A stretch of 64,000 bases of DNA from Carex sylvatica (taxonomy: Eukaryota; Streptophyta; Magnoliopsida; Poales; Cyperaceae). Below, piece after piece: positions 1 through 11,629 of the stretch. The stretch is from contig CAXKVR010000003.1 of NCBI GenBank assembly GCA_964058845.1, positions 1 to 64,000 on the forward strand. Direction: 5' to 3'. Position 1 is the stretch's first letter; each line of letters begins with the position of its first letter. A program made the position numbers and the translations under genes. The notes under the pieces were generated by a model. That model saw only the letters and a list, made by a program, of their open reading frames with translations, was not told where the DNA came from and did no database searches.

Positions 1-20
1 TTATTGGCCTATTGGCTATT

Positions 21-241
21 GGCGAATGCATATCCTCTGCATTAACTCAAAAAGGAATCTTTTGAGTTAATAAATCTCAACCGTGTGATTTTAAACGGAG
101 ACAATCTGATCTCTGCTTATGATATAGGGTATCTTTAATATTAGTGCGGATTTAGTCTACACGACTCTTAAAGCAGATCGAATGGTCAATATTCATTAAC
201 TCAAAAGATTTCCTTTTGAGTTAATGCAGAGGATACAAATT
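21..241. mobile_element. MITE family A, copy 1 (Mutator-like duplication length)
   Basis: Inverted ends carry TATCCTCTGCATTAACTC (from 31) and its complement (ending 235). The 10-mer ATTGGCTATT flanks the element at 11-20 and 242-251, a probable target-site duplication. Each arm also contains a small hairpin (TTAACTCAAAA ... TTTTGAGTTAA). Related copies lie at 5143-5361 and about 24566-24800. The 9-10 bp duplication suggests a Mutator-type origin. It has no coding capacity. Confidence 0.7.
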
Positions 242-385
242 ATTGGCTATTAAGCTATTTCCCTTTCTTTCTCCTCAAAACCCATTAACTAATTTTCAAA
301 ACATATTCCACTTCTCCTTCCCTCCTCTCTCTCTCTTTTTAATTTCATTTTCTTGCATTGAGCGGCACAAAGTCACAAACAAACC

Positions 386-394
386 TTTATATAA
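386..394 (+). promoter_or_regulatory. Putative TATA box of the DUF1635 gene
   Basis: TTTATATAA lies 42 bases before the ATG at 436, leaving room for a very short leader. Upstream, a MITE ends about 145 bases away at 241, so the native proximal promoter is compact or has been replaced by transposon sequence. Confidence 0.45.
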
Positions 395-435
395 TCCCCA
401 CATAGAAAGGAATTCAAAACTGATAAAGAGAAGAG

Positions 436-2369
436 ATGGCGCTCGAGTCTCTGCCATGGAGCCATGGAGAATTCGCCATGGAAGGGTTTAGCTCTGTTTG
501 GAGCCGCCCCCAGGATGTATTTCCTCAGGTTCGATCTCTCTCTCTCTCTCTAGGTCAGATTAGTTCGGTATCTCTAGCGAAATTATTCTTAAAATGTCGA
601 CGAGTGGCTTGGCCGCGCCGGTGACAGGAGAAAACGATTCCAGTTCAACTTGTCCACGTGTCAATTAGTTAGTGGCTAGTGTGTGCTGTTTCATGTTATG
701 GGGTTGCAATTCAATTTTCTACTGGGTTAGGCACAAACAGTAGTCCGCTTTGGGAGTTGCATTGATAAGATGTAGATACATAGAAAAAAATATCCAAATT
801 TTCTAATTTTTTTCCTTTCTTTAAAATAAACGACAAGGAGTTGTGCTTGTCACGACTGTTTGTTGGGTATTTTAATCGGATTATGTGACTATTTTCCTTT
901 TTTAATTTGACTATTTTCTGAGACTGGTGGGTTGGAATATTATAATTTGAGTAGAACTGGGGTGTTCTTAAGCTCACCAAAGTGTTTGGTGAGCTTAACT
1001 CCAAAATTCACCAAATTAGTTTCAAATGACGAATTCGAACTGTTAAAATCTATTTACTTTACAAGTGATGCGTCTACATGTGAAAATTTTAAACATTCAA
1101 ATTAATTTAGTATAAAATTAAGCGGTCAAAAAACGTTCAAAAAATGAATGCACTAAAATTAATTTATTAACCTTCTAATTTTGACCACTTGACTTTATAC
1201 TAAATTAATTTAAATGCTTAAAATTTTCATATGTAGACGCATCACTCATAAGGTAGGCAGGTTGTTCTTTAGTTTATTTGGTTGCATTCACACATAATCT
1301 AGAAGGTTAGTGTGAAATGTTGACCTAAAATACTTAGGCATGGAAATTAAACTACTTGCTCTATTTTTATGATATCTTGGAATTGTTAGCTAGCATACTT
1401 TCTAGTTACTTTTTCTAATTATTGTAACAGAGCTTCTACAGTAACTTCAACACCAATGATTGATATACCACCAAATAGAGATTTTTTAAAGGTGCCTTTT
1501 TTTACTGCATGTAGTATTGTGGATCTCAAATTTAATTTGTTTATTTAATTAAACTTTGTATAGCTTTCAACCAAAAAAATTTCAAAACAATATATATTTT
1601 CCTCTGTATATACTTCATATAACCTGGCTAGTTTTCTTAGAGCAGAGCATTGTTAAACTAAATTTTCACATTATATTTTCATGAACAGAATGTAGATGAA
1701 CTAAAACAGAAGCTACTGCGTACGACATGGGAGCTCGAAACCTTTCAAAGAACAGCAACCGAAGAAATACGAAAGAAAAATGAAACAATTGACAAATTAA
1801 TCAATCTTCTCAACTTAACGAAAAAAGAGCGGGACGAAGCGAAAGAGCAACTCAACACAATGTTCTCCTGTCTCCAATCCAAAAACCTGCCACAAGCCGG
1901 GGCTGTCAATTCAGGTTTAACCGAATCCGATAGCCTATCTGACACCCAAACCCGTAACAATCGCAATTCATACGTCTCCTCTCCAGTTGAATCCTTCTAT
2001 CATGCCGATTCTTCCAATATTACAAATGCTGCTATTGCTGGTGCTGCTGCTAGTTATGATTATGGATCTTATATAATTGATGAGCTGGCAAAACAACGAC
2101 CGTTGCCAGAGAACGGAAAATTGATGCAAGCGGTTATGAATGCGGGCCCGTTACTTCAGACCCTTATGGTTGCGGGGCCGCTGCCTACATGGCGAAATCC
2201 ACCACCTGTTCAGGCTTTTCAACCCTCTCGTTTTTCTTTGCAGTGTCCGCCCATTAGATCTCCTCTGAATTTTGCCAATGAATTGGGTTTTCGGGCAAAA
2301 AGACCAATTGGTTCGGGTTTGGATGGCATCTCCGAGGGTTTCGGTGAAAAACGACTCAAGAATGTTTGA
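436..2369 (+). CDS. DUF1635 family coiled-coil protein, two exons
   Basis: I join exons 436-528 and 1689-2369 (257 codons plus stop). The donor is CAG|GT at 528/529 and the acceptor ACAG|AAT at 1688/1689, both in phase 0. Exon 2 opens with NVDELKQKLL and runs as a charged heptad-like coiled coil to about residue 90. This ELKQKLL...ELE...ERDEA pattern is the hallmark of the plant-specific DUF1635 family. The rest is low-complexity with a short conserved-looking segment (GPLLQTLMVAGPLPTW, about residues 166-181). The molecular function of the family is not established to my knowledge. A second in-frame ATG at 478 gives MEGFSSVWS..., which looks more like the usual start of family members, so the first 14 residues may not be translated. 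The 1160-bp intron carries a foldback MITE (949-1275). Length is normal for the family. Confidence 0.85.
949..1275. mobile_element. MITE family B, copy 1 (truncated, intronic)
   Basis: It begins GAGTAGAACTGGGG and folds back on itself. The left arm (TCTACATGTGAAAATTTTAA, TTTAGTATAAA) is mirrored by the right arm (TTTATACTAAA, AAAATTTTCATATGTAGAC). The right terminus seen in copy 2 (4739-5386) is missing. It sits inside the DUF1635 intron. Confidence 0.6.
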
Positions 2370-2431
2370 TCTAAAATGGAGGTGCTTGTTAGCCTTCTAA
2401 GAGCTGTTTTTTTCTTCTTCTTTTTTTCCAA

Positions 2432-3026
2432 TTATTCAGTCATAGAATATAGTTAGGTGCTTCCTTGCTAATTTTAAGTGAAGCATAAGCTAATTTATAA
2501 TAGAATGAGATAATTATGTGTATATATGGAGTTATGTAATCCTTGATCTAGATATTAGTGATCTTGCTTGGTTTCATCTTGGTATAATTAAGTATTATTT
2601 TGCTGGTCTTTTAAATTATTCTACATTGCATTTAGGTCTGCATCTCTTAGTTACTTTCACCGAACTTATTTTATTTTCTTAGCATTTGAGAAAAAAATAT
2701 TCAGAGATGGAATTGGAAACAATTTCGATATATATGCACCACTAGAGAATTTGATAAATGCTTGTGTGTCACAAGAGTGTCATACTTAGGTGATGCACAG
2801 ATTTTTAAGAGAAAAAATTGATCCGTTCCAGAATCAAAAGCCTAACGAACTAAATTTCTGTGATGAAAACCAAGTCCCTGATAATTTATAACATGGGCTG
2901 GATTTGAAATAAACGCAGCGCAAAATTCTGAAGGTACAAAATTAAAAGCCCAACTCCCAAATAGAGCACTTCAAAATTAGGCTTGGTTTTGATATTTTGT
3001 TGACTGTTGAGCTATAGTATTTTAGT
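2432..3026. other. Intergenic, no recognised feature
   Basis: AT-rich 3' flank of the DUF1635 gene. I see no coding or repeat structure I can name. Confidence 0.5.
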
Positions 3027-3427
3027 AGAGTCTGATTAGTATAACATAAGTATCATTTCAGCTTATATAATATCAACTTCAAAATCTATCAAATCGACTT
3101 CAAAAATGTGAATTCAAACCGTTCAAACCGATCTATTTCATTAGTTGTGCGTTTACATGCAAAATTTATAATTTTTTTAATTTCTTTAGCATCAAGTCAT
3201 GCGGTCAAATGTGTGAGTTTTTAAGTTTATTTTAATATATTTATTTTTCAACATTTTTCACATCTTGATTTGATACTAAAATAACTCAAAAAAATATAAA
3301 ATATTTGTAGGCAAATGCATCACTTATAAAGTAAATCGGTTTGAACGGTTTGAATTAATTATTTGAAGTCTATTCAATCAATTTTAGAGTTTGTGTCATA
3401 TGACACCAATGTCATACTAACCGGACT
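3027..3427. mobile_element. MITE family C, copy 1 (foldback)
   Basis: The ends GAGTCTGATTAGTAT and ATACTAACCGGACTC are inverted. Inside, ATTCAAACCGTTCAAACCGAT is mirrored by ATCGGTTTGAACGGTTTGAA. Flanks ATTTTAGTA and ATTTTAATT match at 6 of 9 positions, a weak duplication. Degenerate relatives lie at about 16861-17160 and 30375-30705. Confidence 0.6.
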
Positions 3428-4095
3428 CATTTTAATTTTATAAGATTATAGTGATTTGAAGGAATTAGTTTTACTGATAAATCGTAAATATTTAAGCAAC
3501 ATTGTATTATTTTCTTGAGCATGAGATATTCTTTAATTGTTAAATCACCTCCATTACAGATGTTGGATTTGGAACATGTGATTTGTTCACATAAATAATA
3601 ATAATGTTTAAGCAAGTGTGTTCGTTGAGATTATCGCAATGATGATGTAAAATGGTTTGTGATATCAGATTTGAAAAAGGTTTATTAATAATCTGAGGCC
3701 AAATTCGTTTCCAACCTAAAAAGAAAATATAATTCAAGGTATCGGTGCGCTTTATGGGATCATGAAAAATTATATGGGAATTTTATTAAACATTTTTTAC
3801 GAGGTTCTTTCAATCTTTTGTTAGGTTAGAGAGTACTTTTTGAAAAAAATTGCTCTTCTACGGTGATGTAATTTGTATTTGTCTAATAAAATTATATTGG
3901 AGGATTTAATTTACACAGATAATTGAAACCAGTGTAACATTTTTTTACATAATGAAGTGATCCTATAACCTTTAACATACATAAATAAGTCATTTTTTAA
4001 ATGATCTTTTGGATGAGTTGTAGGTTTAATAACAAGCTTACCCAAAAAAGAGGAGAAATAACAAGCCACTTCCCATCTGCATACGAGATTAGGGG
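3428..4095. other. Intergenic, no recognised feature
   Basis: AT-rich sequence with scattered short ORFs only. I see nothing assignable. Confidence 0.5.
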
Positions 4096-4258
4096 CCTGT
4101 TCGGCTGTTATTGTGTCTGTGGGAGAAAAAAAAATTCACTTAAAGTGATTTTTTTTTTCCTCATGCGCACAGCACAGTGTTTCGGCCATTCAAATTGGAT
4201 CCGAATTCAAATTCATTTTCGTTCCTGTTTGGCAGACGAACAGGTCCTAAAAAATTAG
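4093..4258. mobile_element. Short MITE with TTAGGGGCCTGTTCG ends
   Basis: TTAGGGGCCTGTTCGGC at the left is mirrored by ACGAACAGGTCCTAA at the right. This GGGCCTGTTYGG end is common in plant Tourist- and hAT-like MITEs. ATTAGGG occurs on both sides (left end and about 4254-4260), so an 8-bp duplication with shifted boundaries is also possible. It is about 160 bp with no coding capacity. Confidence 0.5.
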
Positions 4259-4738
4259 GGATTAATCTTTTTATTTATTTACGACAAAAATAGATATCAA
4301 GTTTAATTTTCAGTCCGATATCATAGTGGATTACTCTTTTGTATTTTCTATGTTACCTTGGTTTGTTGACAAAAAGAATTTAAGTTTTTGGTGCCAGAAA
4401 AAACTAACATGTACTATATTCGGTACCAGAAAATCAGAAATAATGCTGCACATGAGGAATCTCCTAACAGGACCGGGATCTTTTATTTTCATATAATAAA
4501 AGTTTTTAGAAATTTCACTGCTAAGAATTACTAGAGAAAGTTCATAACAGAATATAAACCTCTAATAATTCATTAAAAATATATGTATATGATTTATATT
4601 TTTTTAAATTTAAATGCATTTTGGTATGACAGAAATCTAACTACTTGTGGAGGTTTTGATTTTTTTTTTTTTTTTCCATTTTAAAATTTTGACAATAAAT
4701 TTACACGTGAAGATAGAACTAAGGACTGGATTCTAAGG
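4259..4738. other. Intergenic, no recognised feature
   Basis: AT-rich, with a T-run near 4662. Nothing recognised. Confidence 0.5.
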
Positions 4739-5386
4739 GAGTAGAACTAGGGTACGTGTTCTTAAGTTCATCAAGTTTTTTGATGAATTCAAGTCTAAAA
4801 CTCGTTAAATCAATTTCAAATGACGAATTCAAACTATTGAAATCTGCCTACTTTACGAGCGATGTGTCTACATATGAAAATTTTAAACATTCAAATTAAT
4901 TTAGTATAAAATCAATCTGTCAAAATTAGAAAGTTTAGAAATTAATTTTAATGCATTCATTTTTTGAAAGTTTTTTTACCGCTTGACTTTATACTAAATT
5001 AATTCGAATGTTTAAAAATTTCACATGTAGATGAATCACTCGTAAGGTATGCAGGTTTCAACGGTTCGGATTCGTCATTTAAAACCAATTTGACAAATTT
5101 TAGACTTGAGCTCATCAAATAGCTTGATGAACTTAAAGAACAAATCTGTATCTTCTGCATTAACTCAAAAATGAATCTTTTGAGTTAATACATCTGTCTC
5201 GTCCGATCAACTTTAAGATTCGTGCAAATTAAATCCACACTAATATATTGAAGCCTCCTATATTTTAGGCGGGAACCGGATGAGCTCTGTTTACAATCGA
5301 ACGGTCATATCTATTTAACTCAAAAGAGCATTTTTGAGTTAATGCAGACGATGTGGACTCCTTAAGAACACCCTAGTTCTACTCCA
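4739..5386. mobile_element. MITE family B, copy 2, containing a nested MITE A
   Basis: The left end GAGTAGAACTAGGGT and right end ACCCTAGTTCTACTC are inverted repeats. The interior is the same foldback as 949-1275 (TCTACATATGAAAATTTTAA left; TTTATACTAAATTAATTCGA right). The right arm is split by a family A element at 5143-5361, so the outer element inserted first. Confidence 0.75.
5143..5361. mobile_element. MITE family A, copy 2 (nested)
   Basis: The TATCTTCTGCATTAACTC end and its complement (ending near 5353) match copy 1. The flanks TAAAGAACA (5134-5142) and TTAAGAACA (5362-5370) differ at one of nine positions and fit a 9-bp duplication of host sequence in the MITE B arm. A degenerate half-copy (CGCAGAGGATCCGGAC) ends near 5475. 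Confidence 0.7.
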
Positions 5387-7421
5387 TTGTCTAATTTTTA
5401 TAGTTTAATTCCGGCCCGTTCGTTAAATATTAGCACGAATCTTAAAGGGTCCGTGAGATAACGCAGAGGATCCGGACTTGGACCCAAGCTTAGTTGGCAT
5501 CCCACGTGGGAAGAAAGAGAGAACAACATCAGCACCAAGAAAGCTACCGTTGTTTGCTTGGCCCCACAGTTTTTCCCTTGTCCAGTCAAATCATCATTTC
5601 TCCAACAAAAATCCACCAAAACCACAGTTTATTGTTTGTTGTTGTATTAAATATTTATTTTACCTACTAACAACCCTGTTAAATAATTAATTAACAAGAA
5701 CTAGGACACTAGGTGAGGTAGCCACACACTTATCCGTTATCTTATTATTATTATCATTATTATTATTATTATTATTTTCTTTGGTTTCTGAAATGGACAA
5801 TGGGCAAGTACTCTTTTGTTCGTTGCAACTATGCAAGAAACAAACTTCCAAATTTATTATTCTTAATAGTTTTCTTCTAATTAAATAAGTATCTCTTGAT
5901 TTAACTAATTCCTCATCTCCTACCAAGTGACCATATTTTCGTTTTCCTCAAATTTTATTTATTTTATGTTGGAGAAAAACTTCAGCAGAAATGCAAGTTT
6001 TCTTATCATAATAAGTAACATGTCAGGGGTAAAAGCAAAACTAAGGTAAAAAAAAAAAAAATCCATCCAGTTCGGTTTTTTACTTTCTACAAAAGGGCAA
6101 GATCGAACTTTTTTCTGCATTTATAACTACTGGAGATGACCTGCTACGCTGCTACACATTGTGATGAGTAATCCAACAAATAAATGGACAATTCCAGTGT
6201 TTTGAAACTGGAGTACTTTTCAGACAGAAAATTTCAGGTGAGGGAAAGAGCTCAGCTCCCAACAGTCCAACACAGGTAACGACAACCAGAGAACGAGGAG
6301 TGGCAAGGGGACATAAATTGACCGCCACGTGTCAGTGGAAATATCGCGGTTTCCTTTTCTTCTCTTCCCACGCGGCGCGAAAAGATGACGTGTCGCTCGC
6401 AAGCGGGTCTTTTTTACCTTAACAGCCGGTCTCTAACGCGGAGCCCGTCCCTTGACATGGCATCCAAACCTGAGGTTCGGACAGCCGTTTCTTGTCCGAC
6501 CCAAGTGGACTAAAATAGTATGGATAAATGTTTACGTAAGCCCTTGAAAAAATCGGATATTAATTATGTTTATTTCCAAGTTTTGTCCAGAAGAAAGTTG
6601 AGAATTAGAAAGACATTAGATGGGAACAAATTATCACAGCCAGGAAACATTTATCAGCTGAATTATTTGCCTTATTTGTCTTGTGTATTACTCCCCACAC
6701 AGATATTATTCCAACAATCCAATTACCAAATTAATCACTCTTTCCATCATATTGTATATTTGTATATTTAATTAAATTATAATCAATCATTTTTATCATA
6801 TATATTTTGCACATTGAGTTGAAATTACCAACTATAAAATATTCTAGTACTTATTCCCGACCATCCAATATATATATATATGCACAGTTGAAATTTTTTT
6901 GTGGTATAGATGTTATAATTAATTGGAACTATGATGTATATAACATGATGAAATGTAATAAAGCACTTTAGCGGGGCCTCCAAAAGAAAGTATATTAAAA
7001 TATTGGGAGGGTGGATATGCAAAATCTGAAATAATAATGGAAGTAGTCTGGTAGTGTGAGCTACTAGAAGCAGGAAATGAGTACAGCCACCTCATTTCAC
7101 CTTCTCCTCCAAGCTAACATCATGATCCCCTGAATCAATCAAAAACGGTGAGATCACAGCAAATCTGAGAAGACAACAATAAAGACATAGAAATAAATAC
7201 AGAGAAACTTCTATACCAAGCCTCCACCATTGATTTCATTTCTTTCTCCTTTATCCATTCCTTTCCTTTCCTTTCCTTTTACTGTTCGACGCAATAAAAG
7301 CTCTCACGCCTATTTCCAAACTCCCAACCCCCTCTCACGAGACACAGCACAAAAGCCTACGCCATTCTCTCTGTCACTCCTCCTTTATAACTCTTTCTCT
7401 TTCTCTCTATTCACAAAACAA
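5387..7421 (+). promoter_or_regulatory. Upstream region of the LRR gene with G-box-like sites
   Basis: There is no ORF of note in these 2 kb. A 10-bp palindromic G-box CCCACGTGGG is at 5501-5510. A GC-richer low-copy block at about 6280-6500 carries CCACGTGTCA (6325-6334) and GATGACGTGTCGC (6384-6396), both ACGT-core sites of the kind bound by bZIP/bHLH factors. An ATT microsatellite lies at about 5745-5776. The last 200 bases are pyrimidine-rich, as in plant 5' leaders. Binding is inferred from motif only. The G-boxes are 0.9-1.9 kb from the ATG, so another transcript could own them. Confidence 0.4.
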
Positions 7422-8645
7422 ATGCCTTCGTATCAGAAGCGAAGGATAATGGAGCTCTCTGCAGCAACGGTTCTTGCCACCTCTCTGTTCTTTGCTCAGC
7501 TCTTCACGGCTCTCTCCATTCTCGACCCAGTTGATTTCTTGGCACTACAGTCGATCCGCAAGTCGCTCGATGATCTGCCTGGCTCGAATTTCTTCGCCTC
7601 CTGGGATTTCACTGCCGACCCATGTGGCTTTCCTGGTGTGTTCTGTGCTGGTGACCGTGTGCAAGCTCTGGCATTGGGGGACCCACGTGCAGGCTCACCT
7701 GGTCTAACGGGTCGGCTCGACCCGGCAATAGGTCACCTCTCTGCTCTGTCCGAGTTGTCTCTGATACCGGGTCGGGTCACTGGTTCCATACCTGATACCA
7801 TTTCTTCCCTCACTAACCTTCGGTTTCTAGCACTGAGTAAGAATTTCCTTACCGGGTCTATACCCGATTCGCTTGGTTCCATGTCTAACCTGCACACACT
7901 TGATCTTAGCTTCAACCAGTTAACGGGTACTATACCGCAATCAATTGCAAACCTCCCTTCTCTTGCAAATTTGGTTCTTTGTCACAACCTTCTCTCTGGT
8001 TCAATCCCTCAATTTCCTGATTCATCGCCACTTCTTCGTCTTGATTTGAAGCATAATGATCTCACTAGCCAAGTGCCAAACCTTCCTTCCACTTTACAAT
8101 ACCTCTCTCTTTCCTCAAACCAACTGTCAGGTCAAGTTGATTCAGTTCTGGTGAAGCTAAACAGGCTGAATTTCCTAGACCTTGCCATGAACCAACTGGA
8201 GGGACCAATTCCTCCCTCCATTTTCACATTTCCATTGAATGCTTTGCAACTACAGAGGAACTTGTTTGATGGGACCTTGGGGCCTGAAAGTGAGGTGGAG
8301 ATACCATTGGTAGATTTAAGTTTCAATCGATTGTGGGGCTCGATCTCACCATTGCTGGCATCTGTGGGTCAGCTGTACTTGAACAATAACCGGTTCACTG
8401 GAGAGGTACCGGCACGGCTGGTACAGGAGCTGATGGGTTCTGGCCGGTTGCAGGTGCTGTATTTGCAACATAATTTCTTGACTGGTATTCAAATATCACC
8501 CACATCAGCCAGGCAGCTACCAGCAGGTGCATCACTATGTTTGCAGTTTAATTGCATGATACCTCCTGTTGGTACACCGTGTCCACTTAAGGCCGGGACC
8601 CAGAAAACCCGGCCTGTAGATCAGTGCCCTGAATGGAGAGGATGA
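7422..8645 (+). CDS. Secreted leucine-rich-repeat protein, At1g03440/At4g03010 type
   Basis: Single exon, 407 codons plus stop. ATG 7422 is the first in-frame ATG; a second at 7449 (MELSAATVL) would also give a good signal peptide. A basic n-region (KRR) and hydrophobic core run to about residue 32. The LRR N-cap follows (ILDPVDFLALQSIRKSLDDL), with the cysteine pair DPCGFPGVFC (C68, C75). About ten plant-type LRRs follow (L..L.L..N.L.G.IP). A conserved C-terminal block CLQFNCM...CPLKAG...QKTRP...EWRG ends the protein. No transmembrane segment or kinase domain follows, so it is predicted to be apoplastic or wall-associated. The family is called LRR/RLP-like in Arabidopsis, and a ligand or partner is not known to me. 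It has no introns, like its Arabidopsis relatives as I recall them. Confidence 0.92.
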   Translation: MPSYQKRRIMELSAATVLATSLFFAQLFTALSILDPVDFLALQSIRKSLDDLPGSNFFASWDFTADPCGFPGVFCAGDRVQALALGDPRAGSPGLTGRLDPAIGHLSALSELSLIPGRVTGSIPDTISSLTNLRFLALSKNFLTGSIPDSLGSMSNLHTLDLSFNQLTGTIPQSIANLPSLANLVLCHNLLSGSIPQFPDSSPLLRLDLKHNDLTSQVPNLPSTLQYLSLSSNQLSGQVDSVLVKLNRLNFLDLAMNQLEGPIPPSIFTFPLNALQLQRNLFDGTLGPESEVEIPLVDLSFNRLWGSISPLLASVGQLYLNNNRFTGEVPARLVQELMGSGRLQVLYLQHNFLTGIQISPTSARQLPAGASLCLQFNCMIPPVGTPCPLKAGTQKTRPVDQCPEWRG

Positions 8646-9775
8646 TTTGGCCATGTATGGAGTAATAAAGCAATGGATGGAATTATTACCAGAAAACTCT
8701 GTTGTGCTGACTTACGACTGTTTTACAGTGTGCGTTAGGGCTGGAGATGGGATGAATTCAAACATCAGACAAGGGATTATTCTTTGATTTGTTTTGTTAG
8801 TAGAGGAATTCTTTTGTGGTTGGGGTTGAAGGTTTAGTAATCGAGGATTAATAAGCCGATATAGTTATGTTTTTTCTTCTTTTTTTATTAATTTTTGGTT
8901 GAATTAATGTTAAACATCTTTGAAGAAGATGTTTTATAGAAGAACATGTTCTGATTAGTATATGTAATGTTACTATGTTTTATGTATGGAGGATGTGAAT
9001 AGCAGAGCTGTGTGTCTTTCCAGCTTCTAGTGAAAGAATTAGATATCTTTTTTTTTTTCTTTCCTTTTGTGTCCATGGTTAATATTTTGAAGGTTTATGT
9101 TCCCTATCTTGTACAGCTTTAATTGGATTTTGATGGTGTACTAGATGAAGATTCAATCTTTAACAAATGATCTGTGTTGTGCTATACTTCGTAGGTATTG
9201 CTTTGCTGGCACACTTATGCTGTGAATAATAAGGAATTAAACCATTTATTAAATGAGCTTTTAAATGAGACCAGTGAATTCATGCTGGTTTATTTGCATT
9301 CTAGTAATGCTCAGAAGACCCTCGTGCCAGTATGTCAGGAATTTGGTTTGCACTTGCGACTGAAATAATATGAGAAGTGAATGATACATTATTTTAATTT
9401 TTTTCATAGTACTTTTGTATTCTCTTTAAGAAATGGAGAAAAATAAACATGCAGAGTGGAGGATTGAGACAGATTATTTTATTAAGGGGCGATCAATTAG
9501 GCTTGCTTTGTTCCTTTTTTTCCTTTTTCTCTTTTTCGATGTCAGGAAGGCTCATATTTCTGTGTAGTTTGTATACATTGCCAAAAATACGAATGTTAAG
9601 ATAAAAGTTAGCTAATTTCAATAGTATCTCTGATTTGATTAATGAGGGGAGACCCCTGACAATTTTTTATTTTAATAATTTTCAAAAATAAAACTTAAAT
9701 TTGAAATTCAATATTATAATAATGATCTATAATCCGTACATCGAATGACTTGAAAATTTGACAATACTTAAATTG

Positions 9776-9777
<2 letters not shown>
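8646..9777. other. 3' flank of the LRR gene, intergenic
   Basis: An AATAAA-like signal (TAATAAAG, near 8662) lies just past the stop. The rest is T-rich low-copy sequence with no further gene seen. Confidence 0.5.

Positions 9778-9848
<71 letters not shown>
9778..9848. repeat. (TA)n(GA)n microsatellite
   Basis: A run of TA dinucleotides to 9820 passes directly into GA dinucleotides to 9848. Similar compound tracts border each foldback unit that follows (about 10688-10738, 11132-11212, 11605-11630). Confidence 0.95.
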
Positions 9849-9852
<4 letters not shown>

Positions 9853-10268
9853 TAATGTGCATTTGGAAGCATATGGTCCGAAGTGCTTACGATCCAAATT
9901 TAAAATTTTAAAACTCAAAAAGTCGATCCGAACCGTTCATCTTGTTCTCCATATTAATATGTGCTTGGAGACCAAATTTTACATTTTTCTGAATTTTTTT
10001 ACTATTTATTAAGTATTTTACAAAATTGTTGATCCAACGGTGACTGCCGATTTTACTGTTTTGTTAAGCCACCGTTGGATCAACAATTTTATGAAATACT
10101 TAATAAATAGTAAAAAAATTCAGAAAAATATAAAATTTGGTCTCCAAGCAGATATTAATATGGAGAACAAGATGAACGGTTCGGATCGACTTTTTGAGTT
10201 TTGAAATTTCAAATTTGGACCATAAGCAGTTCGGTTCATATGCTTCTGAAAGCATATTAGCCACTCTC
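9849..10268. mobile_element. Foldback element family E, unit 1
   Basis: The left arm contains GAACCGTTCATCTTGTTCTC, CTTGGAGACCAAATTT and TTTACTATTTATTAAG. The same words return in inverse complement order on the right. The axis lies near 10045, between CCAACGGTGAC and CCACCGTTGGATC. Arms are about 190 bp, giving a very long hairpin. It has no coding capacity. Confidence 0.8.
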
Positions 10269-10280
10269 AATATATATATA

Positions 10281-10687
10281 TAAGCATATCCCCACATATG
10301 CTTATAACTCATTTTTGTGTTTCCAATGTCCAAATGGTCGATTTGAACCGTTAGATGTGATCTCTATATTGAAATGTGCTTGGAGACTAAATTTTACATT
10401 TTTCTGAATTTTTTTACTATTTATTAAGCCACTTTGAAAATCACTGATTCAACGGTGGCTTAACAAAACAGTAAAATCAGAAGCCACCGTTGGATCAGCA
10501 ATTTTCAAAGTGACTTAATAAATAGTAAAAAAATTCAGAAAAATATAAAATTTGGTCTCCAAGTACATTTCAATATAGAGATCACATCTAACAGTTCAGA
10601 TCAACCATTTGGACATTAAAAACACAAAAATGAGTTATAAGCATATGTAGGGATATGCTTATATAAGCATAGTAGCCAACCTCATAT

Positions 10688-10688
<1 letters not shown>
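10281..10688. mobile_element. Foldback element family E, unit 2
   Basis: It starts AAGCATATCCCCACATATGC and ends with its inverse near 10660 (ATGTAGGGATATGCTT). The core again has CTTGGAGACTAAATTT and TTTACTATTTATTAAGCC with mirrored copies around GCCACCGTTGG. Confidence 0.8.
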
Positions 10689-10738
<50 letters not shown>

Positions 10739-10740
<2 letters not shown>

Positions 10741-11131
10741 AGGCTTGGGTGCTATGGATTGCATAGAGAGGCTCCGGTGCTACGGCTCAATATTCGACTT
10801 TTCAAAATCCTAACCATCGATCCGAACCGTTCATCTTGTTCTCTATATTAATATGTATTTGGAGATCAAATTTTACATTTTTTGAAAAAATTTTACTATT
10901 TTTTTAGATAAGTAGAAAATCACTTGATCTAAAAAATTCTACACCATTCATATATTTGATTTTCTAACTATCTAAAAAAATAGTAAACAATTTCCAAAAA
11001 ATGTAAAATTTGGTCTCCAAACACATATTAATATGGAGAACAAGATGAACGGTTCGGATCGACAGTTACGATTTTAAAAAGTCAAATATTGAGCCGTAGT
11101 CCTCTACGCAACCCATAGCACCCTAGCCTTA
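10739..11131. mobile_element. Foldback element family E, unit 3 (divergent core)
   Basis: Ends read TAAGGCTTGGGTGCTATGG and CCATAGCACCCTAGCCTTA. The central part (AGATAAGTAGAAAATCA ... TGATTTTCTAACTATCT) differs from units 1, 2, 4 and 5 but resembles the element at 54127-54487. Confidence 0.8.
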
Positions 11132-11169
<38 letters not shown>

Positions 11170-11174
11170 CTCTC

Positions 11175-11211
<37 letters not shown>

Positions 11212-11212
11212 T

Positions 11213-11604
11213 GTGACTAATGTGCATTCGTATGCATACGGATCAAATATGAAATTTCAAAATCTAAAATGTCGATTCGAACCGTTTATCTTGTTCTCCA
11301 TATTAATATGTGCTTGGAGACCAAATTTTATATTTTTCTGAATTTTTTTTACTATTTATTAAGCCACTTTGAAAATTGTTGATCCAACGGTGGCTGCTGA
11401 TTTTACTGTTTTGTTAAGCCACCGTTGGATCAACAATTTTCAAAGTGGCTTAATAAATAGTAAAAAAATTCAGAAAAATATAAAATTTGATCTCCAAGCA
11501 CATATTAATATGGAGAACAAGATGAAAGGTTCGGATCGACGTTTTGGATTCTAAAATTTTAAATTTGGACCGTATGCATATCGACCCATTAACAAACATA
11601 TTAT
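11213..11604. mobile_element. Foldback element family E, unit 4
   Basis: Same arms as unit 1 (TTGTTCTCCATATTAATATG and its inverse), with the axis near 11408 in GCCACCGTTGGATCAACAAT. Confidence 0.8.
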
Positions 11605-11629
11605 ATATATATATATAGAGAGAGAGAGA

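Noticed and set aside
7230..7421. N-terminal extension of the LRR frame
   Set aside because: The upstream codon at 7230 is TTG, not ATG; the first in-frame ATG is 7422 and a signal peptide follows it directly.
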